Assembly: GCA_044359885.1 (NCBI GenBank)
Contig: JBIKLI010000109.1
Span: 1-12,455 of the forward strand
Direction: 5' to 3'
DNA length: 12,455 nucleotides
Source: CAIOSQ01 sp044359885
GTDB lineage: Bacteria > Pseudomonadota > Alphaproteobacteria > CACIAM-22H2
Below, piece by piece: positions 1 to 6,592 of this stretch. The translations under genes and the position numbers were made by a program. The notes under the pieces are model-generated. The model saw only the letters and a list, made by a program, of their open reading frames with translations, was not told the DNA's origin and ran no database searches. Numbering within the stretch: position 1 is the first letter of the stretch; the number at the start of each line of letters is the position of its first letter.

Positions 1-282
1 CCGCGCGGCGGCGATGTCGCGGTCGCCGTCCACCTGGACGGCACCGCGCTCAAGGTCGTCGTCGGCGACACCGGTCCAGGGATGCCGCTGGAGGTGCGCG
101 CCCGCATGGCCGGCGCCGGATCCGCCGGCAGCGAAGGCGGCGGGCTCGGCGTCGACGTGATCATGCGGTTGCTCCGGAGCGTCGATGGCACGATCGACGT
201 CGCCTCCACGCCCGGCGAGGGAACCCGCATCGTCCTGACGATACCACCCCGTCGCGGCGATGGCGGCGTCGCAGAACCGTGA
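1..282 (+). CDS. Sensor histidine kinase, C-terminal fragment (ATP-binding domain)
   Basis: This is the last 93 codons of a gene that begins before the window. The reading frame is open from base 1 and ends in TGA at 280-282. The fragment carries the second half of a GHKL (HATPase_c) ATP-binding domain. A G1-type box DTGPGMP is at fragment residues 23-29. A G2-type glycine box EGGGLGVDV (about 45-53) is followed by the closing strand pattern GTIDVASTPGEGTRIVLTIP. In this family the domain binds ATP and phosphorylates a histidine in the preceding dimerisation domain, which lies outside the window. The last four bases overlap the GTG start of the adjacent response regulator, so this kinase is almost certainly its cognate partner. 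The input domain and signal cannot be judged from here. An NtrB- or DctB-like kinase would be the usual partner for such a regulator, but that is inference. Confidence 0.88.
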   Translation, partial: PRGGDVAVAVHLDGTALKVVVGDTGPGMPLEVRARMAGAGSAGSEGGGLGVDVIMRLLRSVDGTIDVASTPGEGTRIVLTIPPRRGDGGVAEP

Positions 283-1604
283 GCGTTCCGCGGATACTTG
301 TCATCGAGGACGACGACGTGCTCGGACCGTCGATCACGCATCGGCTGCGCCTCGAGGGCTTCATGCCCGTGCTCGCGACCCGGGCCAGCGAAGCGCTCGC
401 GCTGATGGGGCGCGAGCGCTTCGACGCCCTCGTCAGCGACATCCGGCTGCCGGACGGAGACGGCGAGTCGCTCTATCGGCGCGCGATGGTCCATCTCGGC
501 GACACCCCGATCCTGTTCGTCACCGCCTTCGGCGACATCGAACAGGCGGTGCGGCTGATGAAGGCCGGCGCGAACGACTATCTGACCAAGCCATTCGACA
601 TGGCCGGGCTGGTCGGGAAACTCGGCGCCCTGGTCCGGCGCCGCACCGGCGGCCAGGACGGCAAGGCGGGACAGCCGTCCATGGTCGTCGAGTCGGCGGC
701 GCTGCGGCGCATCGATCAGCAGCTGGCACGGCTGGCGCGGACGACCGCCCCTGTGCTGCTGCGCGGCGAGACCGGCTCGGGCAAGGAGGTGGTCGCGCGG
801 CGCCTGCATGGCTTGACGGAGCGGTCGCCTTTCGTCGCCGTCAACTGCGCGGCGATTCCGCCGGAGCTCGCGGAGAGCACGCTGTTCGGCCACGAAAGAG
901 GCGCATTCACGGGAGCCACGGCACGCCATGTCGGCTACTTCGAGGAGGCCGGGTCGGGCACCCTCTTCCTCGACGAGATCGCCGAACTCGGCCCCGGCCT
1001 TCAGGCCAAGCTGCTGCGGGTGATCCAGGAGCGCGTCTTCCGGCGCGTCGGTGGGACGGCCGACCTGCCCTTCCACGCGCGGCTGGTGACCGCGACCAAC
1101 GCCGACCTGCGCGCGCGCGTCGCCGAAAAGTCGTTCCGGGAGGACCTGCTGTTCCGCATCGCCGTGGTCGAGCTCGAGATCCCGCCGCTGCGCGAGCGAC
1201 CGGAGGACATGATTGCGCTGTTCCACACCTTCGTGGCGACGTCCGCCGCCGAGTACGGGATGCCTGTGCCGGCGATCGCCTCCGACCTGGAGCCGGTCCT
1301 GCGGGCGCATGGATGGCCCGGCAACGCGCGCGAACTGCGAAACCGCGTCGCCCGCGCCGTGGCGCTTGCGGACGGGGCGTCCATCTCGGTGCACGACGTC
1401 TTCCCCGAGCGGGATCTCGACCCGCCATCTGCCGCCGGCACCGAGATGGCGACGCTCGAAGCGGCGCGCGACGATGCCGAAAGGCAGGCCATCGCCGCGG
1501 CCCTGCGCGCTGCCGGCGGCAAGGTCGCCGCCGCCGCCGCGTCGCTGGGGATCTCGCGCGTCACCCTGTGGTCGAAGATGAGGCGCCTGGGGCTCGGCCG
1601 CTGA
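279..1604 (+). CDS. Sigma-54-dependent response regulator (NtrC family)
   Basis: This 441-residue protein has the full NtrC-type layout. The receiver domain (about 4-118) has acidic residues E10/D11, phospho-acceptor D54, T82 and K104. The sigma-54 AAA+ domain (about 135-365) has Walker A GETGSGKE at 163-170, the sigma-54 contact loop GAFTGA at 208-213, and Walker B ending in D232-E233. A GWPGNARELRN motif closes the ATPase domain. A Fis-type helix-turn-helix lies at about 400-437. In this family, phosphorylation drives oligomerisation on upstream DNA sites, and ATP hydrolysis remodels sigma-54 RNA polymerase to open promoters. No key residue is missing, so it should be an active activator. 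The start is GTG at 279, inside the kinase stop (GTGA overlap), which suggests translational coupling. No strong Shine-Dalgarno is seen. The regulon is unknown: I found no convincing sigma-54 promoter in the window, and the adjacent pheT is on the opposite strand. Confidence 0.95.
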   Translation: MSVPRILVIEDDDVLGPSITHRLRLEGFMPVLATRASEALALMGRERFDALVSDIRLPDGDGESLYRRAMVHLGDTPILFVTAFGDIEQAVRLMKAGANDYLTKPFDMAGLVGKLGALVRRRTGGQDGKAGQPSMVVESAALRRIDQQLARLARTTAPVLLRGETGSGKEVVARRLHGLTERSPFVAVNCAAIPPELAESTLFGHERGAFTGATARHVGYFEEAGSGTLFLDEIAELGPGLQAKLLRVIQERVFRRVGGTADLPFHARLVTATNADLRARVAEKSFREDLLFRIAVVELEIPPLRERPEDMIALFHTFVATSAAEYGMPVPAIASDLEPVLRAHGWPGNARELRNRVARAVALADGASISVHDVFPERDLDPPSAAGTEMATLEAARDDAERQAIAAALRAAGGKVAAAAASLGISRVTLWSKMRRLGLGR

Positions 1605-1619
1605 ACGCCGCCGGTGGAC

Positions 1620-4040
1620 TCAACCGCGCAGCGCGGCACCGGTCGCCTTGGCAGCCGCGGCCACCATGCGCTGGCCGATCGCATCGATCTCCGCGTCGGT
1701 CAGCGTGCGTTCGGCCGGCTGCAGCCGGACCGACAGGGCGACCGATTTCCTGCCCTCGGGCAGCCCCTTGCCCTCGTACACGTCGAAGACGCCGACCGAA
1801 AGGATCGCGGCTTGCGTCGCGATTTCCTTGGCCACGCCGCGGATCGCCCGTACCAGCTTCTCGGACTCGACCGCCGAGTCGACCAGGAACGCGAAATCGC
1901 GCTCCACCGGTTGCAGCGCGGCGAGCTTGAGCAACTGTCGCGCACGACCGGCCTTGGCCTTCGGCATCGGCACCGCGTCGATCGTCACTTCGAAGGCCAC
2001 CGCGGGCATGCGGACATCCATCGCCGCCAGCACGCGGGGGTTCAGTTCCCCGAACACCGCCACGACCTTGGCACCAAGCCGAAGGCATCCCGATCGTCCG
2101 GGGTGGTACCAGGACGGCGCGTCGCGGGTGGTCTGCAGGTTCTCGACCGGCGCGCCCAGCGACTGAAGCAACGCCAGCGCGTCGGCCTTCGCATCGAGGG
2201 CGTCGACCGCGCGCTGCTTCGCGCCCCAACTGCGTGGCGCCGCATCGCCGCTGCGCAGACCGGTCGCCATCATCGACTGTCCGGCGGGCGTGTCGTCCGC
2301 GAATTGCGGCCCCACTTCGCAGAGCGCCGAACCACCCAGCCCGCGATCGGCGTTCCGTCTGGCCGCAAGAAGCAGGTTGGGCACGATGGTCGGCCGCATG
2401 AAGTCGAGATCGCTCGAGATGGGGTTCAGCAGTTCGAGCGTCGGGTTCGTGCCGCCGAACAGCGCGGCGACGCTCTTCTGCATGAACGAGAACGTGACGG
2501 CCTCGACCAGGCCGAGCCCCGCCAGCGCACGCCGTGCGTCGCGCACGCGGCGTTGAGCGGGCGTGAGCGCCGGGGCCGGCAGCGCCGTGTCCCGCGGCAT
2601 CGGGACGGCCGCGATCCGGTCGTAACCCCAGATCCGCCCGATCTCCTCGACGAGGTCGGCCTCGCCATGGATGTCCTGTCGCCAGGACGGCGGCGCGACC
2701 TCGAAGGTGGCGCCGTGGTCCTCGACCGCGAAGCCCAGCGCTTCCAGGATGCGCCGCTGGTCGGCCGGCGGCACGTCGACGCCGCCCAGCGTGGCCGCCC
2801 GCTCCTTGCGCAGGCGGTAGCTGCGCCGCCATTCGGGCACCTTGCCGGCGACGACGAGTTCGCTCGCCTCGCCCCCGCACAGGTCCAGGATCATGCGGGT
2901 CGCGGCTTCCATGCCCTCGATCACCGCTTCGGGGTCGATGCCGCGCTCGAACCGGTAACGCGCATCGGAAAGGATCTGATGCGCGCGACCGGTCTGCGCG
3001 GTGCGGATGGGGTCGAACAGTGCGGCCTCGACGAAGACGTCCGTCGTCGCCTCGGTGCAGCCCGATTCCTCGCCGCCGATCACGCCGCCCAGCCCCTCGG
3101 CGGCGCCCCCCTCGTCCGAGATGACGGTCTCGCTGCCCGACAGCGTGTAGGTCTTGCCGTTCAGCGCCGCGATCGTCTCGCCCGGCCGCGCGAGGCGCAC
3201 CACGATGCCACGCTCGACCTTGGCGGCGTCGAAGACATGGAGCGGCCGGCAGATGTCGAAGGTCATATAGTTGGTGATGTCGACCAGCGCCGATATCGGA
3301 CGCAGGCCGATCGCGATCAGACGGTCCTGCAGCCAGCGCGGACTGGGGCCGTTCCTGACGCCACGCAGCATCCTGCCGACGAAATAGGGACAGGCTTTCG
3401 CAGCGTCGGCCGGAAGGTCGAATCGCACCGCAAGCGGGCTCTCGAACCGGCCAGGGACCGGCTCGACCCGGCGCGGCTTCAGCCGGCCGACACCCTTGGC
3501 CGCAAGGTCGCGGGCAATGCCGCGGACGCCGAGGCAGTCCTGGCGGTTGGGGGTGATCGCGACATCGATCACGGCATCGTCGAGACCGAGCGTCCTTGCG
3601 AAGGGCTCGCCGACCGGCGCGTCCGCCGGCAGGTCGATGATGCCGTCGTGCTCGTCGGACAGACCCATCTCGCGCGCCGAACAGAGCATGCCATTGGAGG
3701 CCTGGCCGCGGATCGTGCCGGCCTTGAGCAGTAGCCCGGTGCCCGGGACGACGAGGCCGGCCCGGGCGAAGACGCCCTTCATGCCGGTGCGGGCGTTGGG
3801 TGCGCCGCACACGACCTGGACCTGATCCTTGCCGGTGTCGACGATGCACACGCGCAACCGGTCGGCATCGGGATGCTTTCGCGCTTCGACGACATAGCCG
3901 ACGACGAAGGGCGCGAGCTTGGCGGCGCGGTCGTCGACCGATTCGAGTTCGAGCCCGATCGCGGTGACCGCCTCGCAGATCTCGGTCAGGCTGGCGTCCG
4001 ACTCGAGATGCTCCTTGAGCCAGGACAGCGTGAGTTTCAT
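1620..4040 (-). CDS. pheT: Phenylalanyl-tRNA synthetase beta subunit
   Basis: This 806-residue protein is full length for the bacterial PheRS beta chain, the large subunit of the cytoplasmic alpha2-beta2 enzyme that charges tRNA-Phe. The N-terminus (KLTLSWLKEHLE) is typical. It is followed by an EMAP-like tRNA-binding domain at about 39-150 (VVGYVVEARKHPDADRLRVC, then CGAPNARTGMKG), the B3/B4 region associated with editing, a B5 domain, the catalytic-like core (EEIGRIWGYDRI onward), and a C-terminal ferredoxin-fold anticodon-binding domain (LQPVERDFAFLVD to the end). The ATG at 4038-4040 overlaps the pheS stop as ATGA, so the two subunits are probably translationally coupled and made in equal amounts. 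The gene ends 15 bases from the converging response-regulator stop, and I see no U-tract terminator there. Long open frames on the opposite strand are shadows caused by high GC. Confidence 0.97.
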   Translation of the reverse strand: MKLTLSWLKEHLESDASLTEICEAVTAIGLELESVDDRAAKLAPFVVGYVVEARKHPDADRLRVCIVDTGKDQVQVVCGAPNARTGMKGVFARAGLVVPGTGLLLKAGTIRGQASNGMLCSAREMGLSDEHDGIIDLPADAPVGEPFARTLGLDDAVIDVAITPNRQDCLGVRGIARDLAAKGVGRLKPRRVEPVPGRFESPLAVRFDLPADAAKACPYFVGRMLRGVRNGPSPRWLQDRLIAIGLRPISALVDITNYMTFDICRPLHVFDAAKVERGIVVRLARPGETIAALNGKTYTLSGSETVISDEGGAAEGLGGVIGGEESGCTEATTDVFVEAALFDPIRTAQTGRAHQILSDARYRFERGIDPEAVIEGMEAATRMILDLCGGEASELVVAGKVPEWRRSYRLRKERAATLGGVDVPPADQRRILEALGFAVEDHGATFEVAPPSWRQDIHGEADLVEEIGRIWGYDRIAAVPMPRDTALPAPALTPAQRRVRDARRALAGLGLVEAVTFSFMQKSVAALFGGTNPTLELLNPISSDLDFMRPTIVPNLLLAARRNADRGLGGSALCEVGPQFADDTPAGQSMMATGLRSGDAAPRSWGAKQRAVDALDAKADALALLQSLGAPVENLQTTRDAPSWYHPGRSGCLRLGAKVVAVFGELNPRVLAAMDVRMPAVAFEVTIDAVPMPKAKAGRARQLLKLAALQPVERDFAFLVDSAVESEKLVRAIRGVAKEIATQAAILSVGVFDVYEGKGLPEGRKSVALSVRLQPAERTLTDAEIDAIGQRMVAAAAKATGAALRG

Positions 4041-5122
4041 CGCGCCAGCCCTCCGGTCATCGACGGGACGTCGAGCGGCATGAAACCATAGTGGCGCAGC
4101 CACCGGAGATCGGCCTCGTAGAACGGGCGCAGGTCCGGGACGCCGTATTTGAGCATGGCGATCCGCTCGATCCCCATCCCGAAGGCGAAGCCCTGCCACT
4201 CGTCCGGATCGAGGCCGCAATTGGCGATGACCTTCGGGTGCACCATCCCGCAGCCGAGGATCTCCAGCCAGTCGCCGTGGTTGCCGAGCTTGAGTTCGCC
4301 GCCCGCACGCGAGCATCCGATATCGACTTCGGCGGACGGCTCGGTGAAGGGGAAATGCGACGGGCGGAAACGCAGCGGCAGATCGCCGACCTCGAAATAG
4401 GCGCGGCAGAATTCCTGCAGGCAGCCCTTGAGGTGGCCCATGTGGATCGCCTTGTCGATCACCAGCCCCTCGACCTGGTGGAAGTTCGGCGAGTGCGTCG
4501 CGTCGTGGTCGGAGCGGTAGGTGCGGCCCGGGATGATCACGCGGATGGGCGGCTTCACGCTCTTCATCGTGCGGATCTGGACGGGGCTGGTATGCGTGCG
4601 CAGGACCTTGGGCGGCGTGCCGGTCTCGCCCGCGCTGCGCAGGTAGAACGTATCCATCATCTGCCGCGAGGGGTGTTCGGGCGGGATGTTGAGCGCGGTG
4701 AAATTGTGCCAGTCGTCCTCGATGTCGGGCCCCTCGGCGACTGAAAAACCCATTTCGCCGAAGATCGCCGTCAGTTCGTCGATGGTCTGGCTGATCGGGT
4801 GCACACGCCCGTCGGGCAGCGGCCGCGGCGGTAGGGTCACGTCGATCCGTTCGCGCGCCAGCCGCGCATCGAGTTCGGCCTCGGCAAGACCAGCGCCCCG
4901 CGCCTCGATCAGCGCCGCGACCTCGTCCTTCACGGCGTTGAGCGCCGCGCCCCTGGCCTTGCGCTGATCCGCCGGCATGGTGCCCAGCGTCTTCATGAGC
5001 TCGGTGACGCGGCCCTTCTTGCCCAGCCATTCGACGCGCAACGCGTCCAGCGCCGCGCCATCCGCGGCGGCGGTGACCCGGGTCCTGGCGTCCGCCAGCA
5101 GGGCGGCGATCTCGTCCGTCAT
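4037..5122 (-). CDS. pheS: Phenylalanyl-tRNA synthetase alpha subunit
   Basis: This 361-residue protein is the catalytic subunit of class II PheRS, which activates phenylalanine with ATP and transfers it to tRNA-Phe. The N-terminal 1-90 or so is the alanine-rich coiled-coil arm that contacts tRNA. Class II motif 1 falls around 108-160. Motif 2 spans about 177-219 (HTSPVQIRTM, PGRTYRSDHDATHSPNFHQVEG), and motif 3 is GFAFGMGIERIAML at 311-324. The alanine of GFAFG (A313), which lines the phenylalanine pocket in the family, is retained. I chose ATG at 5120-5122 because MTDEIAALLADA is a typical PheS N-terminus and gives normal length. An upstream in-frame ATG would read through the terminator. 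The Shine-Dalgarno is weak (GAGAG about 11 bases upstream). The gene follows rplT after a 112-base gap that contains a strong intrinsic terminator, so its expression is probably controlled separately or by attenuation. Confidence 0.97.
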   Translation of the reverse strand: MTDEIAALLADARTRVTAAADGAALDALRVEWLGKKGRVTELMKTLGTMPADQRKARGAALNAVKDEVAALIEARGAGLAEAELDARLARERIDVTLPPRPLPDGRVHPISQTIDELTAIFGEMGFSVAEGPDIEDDWHNFTALNIPPEHPSRQMMDTFYLRSAGETGTPPKVLRTHTSPVQIRTMKSVKPPIRVIIPGRTYRSDHDATHSPNFHQVEGLVIDKAIHMGHLKGCLQEFCRAYFEVGDLPLRFRPSHFPFTEPSAEVDIGCSRAGGELKLGNHGDWLEILGCGMVHPKVIANCGLDPDEWQGFAFGMGIERIAMLKYGVPDLRPFYEADLRWLRHYGFMPLDVPSMTGGLAR

Positions 5123-5173
5123 GTCGGTTCTGGCTCTCTCTTGGCGGGAGGGGCGGGCGATGGCCGGAGCGCG

Positions 5174-5208
5174 AAACGAAAAAGGCCCGGCTTGCCGGCC
5201 AGGCCCTT
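5174..5208 (-). terminator. Intrinsic terminator between rplT and pheS, possible attenuator
   Basis: Read on the minus strand, AAGGGCCTGGC (5208-5198) pairs with GCCGGGCCTTT across a six-base loop CGGCAA. This gives an 11-pair stem with two G-U pairs, running into five T residues and then CGTTTCG. This is a textbook Rho-independent terminator, 26 bases after the rplT stop and about 56 bases before pheS. The segment GCCGGCAGG just after the rplT stop (5234-5226) could instead pair with CCTGGCCGGC (5203-5194, one bulged G), which would break the terminator stem. That fits either a simple terminator with partial read-through or a pheST attenuator. The fold was worked out by eye, without energy calculation. 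Confidence 0.82.
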
Positions 5209-5234
5209 CGCGTGCGCGACCGCGTCCTGCCGGC

Positions 5235-5591
5235 TCAGCCCAGCGCGGCCTTGGCCTGGTTGACCAGCGCGCCGAAGCCATCCGGATCGGTGACCGCGAG
5301 ATCGGCGAGCACCTTCCGATCGACCGCGATTCCCGCCTTCTTGATGCCGTCCATCAGGCGCGAATAGGTCAGACCATGCAGCCGGGCGCCGGCGTTGATG
5401 CGCTGGATCCACAAGCCGCGGAAGTCGCGCTTGCGGTTCCGGCGGTCGCGATAGGCGTACTGCATCGCCTTTTCGAGACGCTCGAGCGCCGGACGGAAAC
5501 TGGTGCCGCTGCGACCGACATAGCCCTTGGCGGCCTTGACGACTTCCTTGTGACGGGCGCGGCCGGTAACGCCGCGCTTGACGCGTGCCAT
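5235..5591 (-). CDS. rplT: 50S ribosomal protein L20
   Basis: This 118-residue protein is complete and highly typical of bL20, an early-binding 23S rRNA protein needed for assembly of the large subunit. The N-terminus MARVKRGVTGRARHKEV and the basic stretch YRDRRNRKRDFRGLWIQRIN are family hallmarks, and the C-terminal globular half ends in VNQAKAALG. The ATG at 5589-5591 has a clear Shine-Dalgarno GAGGAGA (5599-5605) seven bases upstream. The gene lies 17 bases after rpmI, so the two are co-transcribed. In E. coli and Bacillus, L20 represses its own operon by binding the leader. That could apply here, but I cannot identify a matching leader fold by eye. A strong terminator follows the stop. 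Confidence 0.98.
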   Translation of the reverse strand: MARVKRGVTGRARHKEVVKAAKGYVGRSGTSFRPALERLEKAMQYAYRDRRNRKRDFRGLWIQRINAGARLHGLTYSRLMDGIKKAGIAVDRKVLADLAVTDPDGFGALVNQAKAALG

Positions 5592-5598
5592 CTGGGTC

Positions 5599-5605
5599 TC
5601 TCCTC
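5599..5605 (-). promoter_or_regulatory. Ribosome binding site of rplT
   Basis: GAGGAGA on the minus strand ends seven bases before the rplT ATG at 5591. It lies in the 17-base gap after the rpmI stop, which gives rplT its own strong initiation signal. Confidence 0.8.
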
Positions 5606-5608
5606 AGG

Positions 5609-5806
5609 TCAGTCGTGAAGCCACTGCTTGACCACCTTGGCCGCGTGGCCAGGGCTGAGCTGCTTGGTGCCGCGCGCCTGGCGCAGCATCCGGTTCGGGC
5701 GCTTGCGCATGTTGTGGCGCTTGCTTGCGACGCCCACGAACACCTTGCCGGTGGCGCTGACCTTGAAGCGCTTTCGCGCCGAGGACTTCGTCTTCATCTT
5801 GGGCAT
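5609..5806 (-). CDS. rpmI: 50S ribosomal protein L35
   Basis: This 65-residue basic protein has the length and pattern of bL35: N-terminus MPKMKTKSSARKRFKVSATGKV, a central SKRHNMRKRPNR segment, and C-terminus HAAKVVKQWL. It is a small component of the large ribosomal subunit. The frame is open for twelve more codons to an ATG at 5842, but I chose 5804-5806 because it matches the conserved L35 N-terminus and has AAGGAGA (5815-5821) eight bases upstream. It is followed 17 bases later by rplT, the near-universal rpmI-rplT pair. The 157-base gap separating it from infC holds a candidate promoter, so rpmI-rplT may be transcribed both from the upstream genes and on its own. Confidence 0.97.
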   Translation of the reverse strand: MPKMKTKSSARKRFKVSATGKVFVGVASKRHNMRKRPNRMLRQARGTKQLSPGHAAKVVKQWLHD

Positions 5807-5814
5807 TTTCCATG

Positions 5815-5821
5815 TCTCCTT
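5815..5821 (-). promoter_or_regulatory. Ribosome binding site that fixes the rpmI start
   Basis: AAGGAGA on the minus strand sits eight bases before the ATG at 5806. The in-frame ATG at 5842 lies upstream of this site and cannot use it, so the 65-residue L35 form is preferred. Confidence 0.82.
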
Positions 5822-5900
5822 CGGTACTTGGCGGTTGGGCATGCCCTGGAACGGAGACGCGGGATTGCGCCCGTCCCGGCCGTGGCCGCCGTCGGAAGCC

Positions 5901-5915
5901 GCGCCTTATAGGCGC
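5901..5915. repeat. Perfect 15-base inverted repeat over the candidate -10 element
   Basis: GCGCCT and AGGCGC (6-base arms) flank TAT, giving the perfect inverted repeat GCGCCTTATAGGCGC. As RNA it could form a short hairpin after infC. As DNA it could be a repressor site over the rpmI promoter. No U-tract follows on either strand, so it is not an intrinsic terminator. Confidence 0.6.
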
Positions 5916-5934
5916 ACGGACCCCGATCCGGCAA
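5905..5934 (-). promoter_or_regulatory. Candidate promoter for rpmI-rplT
   Basis: On the minus strand, TTGCCG (5929-5934) is separated by 18 bases from TATAAG (5905-5910), a fair match to a sigma-70-type -35/-10 pair. It lies in the 157-base infC-rpmI gap. Transcription would begin near 5898 and leave a leader of about 90 bases before rpmI. The -10 element is embedded in a perfect inverted repeat (5901-5915). Prediction is by eye only. Confidence 0.42.
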
Positions 5935-5963
5935 GAGGTCGCATGCGACGCCCTCGTCCGGGG

Positions 5964-6497
5964 TCACTTCGGCGCGATCACCATGGTCATCTGACGGCCT
6001 TCCATCTTGGGCGTCTGCTCGACCTTGATCGACTCGCCCATATCGACACGCACCCGCTCGAGCACCTTGGCACCCAGATCCTGGTGCACCATCTCGCGGC
6101 CCCGGAACCGCAGCGTCAGCTTGACCTTGTCGCCCTCGGCGATGAAGCGCTGCATGGCCCGAAGCTTGACGTCGTAGTCGTGGTCATCGATGCCCGGACG
6201 CATCTTGATTTCCTTGATCTCGATGACTTTCTGCTTCTTGCGAGCTTCGTTTTCCTTCTTCTGGATCTCGTATTTGTATTTGCCGAAATCGAGCACCTTG
6301 CAGACTGGCGGAACGGCGTTCGGCGAGATCTCGACCAGGTCGAGCCCGGACTCGTCGGCGATGGCCAAAGCCTGGTAGAGGGAAACGATCCCGAGCATTT
6401 CGCCGCGGGCGTCGATCAGGCGCACCTGCGCGGCCTCGATCTGGTCATTGACGCGCGGGCCGCCCTTGGCCGGCGCTTCCGTCATCGGACGTGCGAT
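5964..6497 (-). CDS. infC: Translation initiation factor IF-3, likely AUC start
   Basis: This is IF-3, which binds the 30S subunit, blocks premature 50S joining and proofreads the start codon and initiator tRNA. The N-domain begins with GPRVNDQI and includes LDLVEISPNAVPPVCKVLDFGKY. A lysine-rich helical linker (KYEIQKKENEARKKQK) leads to the C-domain (KEIKMRPGIDDHDYDVKL through GREMVHQDLG to the end). I place the start at ATC (6497-6495), giving 177 residues reading (M)ARPMTEAPAKGG. The only good Shine-Dalgarno, AAGGAGA at 6504-6510, is six bases from that ATC but 18 bases from the first in-frame ATG (6485), which would give 173 residues. IF-3 genes in E. coli and many bacteria use rare AUU/AUC/AUA starts, so that IF-3 represses its own translation. 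The gene lies 95 bases after thrS. Product identity is certain; the exact start is inference. Confidence 0.93.
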   Translation of the reverse strand: MARPMTEAPAKGGPRVNDQIEAAQVRLIDARGEMLGIVSLYQALAIADESGLDLVEISPNAVPPVCKVLDFGKYKYEIQKKENEARKKQKVIEIKEIKMRPGIDDHDYDVKLRAMQRFIAEGDKVKLTLRFRGREMVHQDLGAKVLERVRVDMGESIKVEQTPKMEGRQMTMVIAPK

Positions 6498-6503
6498 GGA
6501 GAG

Positions 6504-6510
6504 TCTCCTT
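6504..6510 (-). promoter_or_regulatory. Ribosome binding site pointing to the infC AUC start
   Basis: AAGGAGA on the minus strand is the only strong Shine-Dalgarno upstream of infC. The spacer CTCTCC places ATC at 6497-6495 at ideal distance. The ATG at 6485 would be 18 bases away, too far for efficient use. Confidence 0.75.
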
Positions 6511-6592
6511 GGTTGCGGCCGTCCCCGGTCGCCCGGACGCCGCCTCGATTCTGGCGGGCGTCCACGCGGTCCCTGCGGGGTGGCCTACGCAT

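Noticed and set aside
1624..1636. CCGCGCAGCGCGG as a terminator between pheT and the response regulator
   Set aside because: The hairpin is short (5 pairs with a 3-base loop), lies inside the last codons of pheT, and has no T-tract on either strand.
260..1930. A 556-codon plus-strand frame overlapping the response regulator
   Set aside because: It is out of frame with a regulator that carries every family motif, its product is an Arg/Ala-rich low-complexity string, and it runs on into the pheT antisense region.
1614..3734. A 706-codon open frame on the plus strand opposite pheT
   Set aside because: It is antisense to an unmistakable PheT. Its translation is rich in Arg, Asp and His with no recognisable domain, as expected for the complement of a GC-rich gene.
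5209..5234. A pheM-like Phe leader peptide before the rplT-pheS terminator
   Set aside because: There is no ATG, GTG or TTG start and no Phe codon run in these 26 bases on the minus strand, and the rplT tail has only one Phe in its last 15 residues.
5964..6485. infC starting at the ATG of MTEAPAKGG
   Set aside because: The Shine-Dalgarno is 18 bases away, while an in-frame ATC sits at the ideal six-base spacing. Rare start codons are characteristic of infC. Kept as the fallback.
6498..6592. A terminator or small gene in the 95-base thrS-infC gap
   Set aside because: A weak GC hairpin can be drawn (GTCC/GGAC arms near 6520-6540), but it has no T-tract. No small open frame with a ribosome binding site is present, only the infC Shine-Dalgarno.
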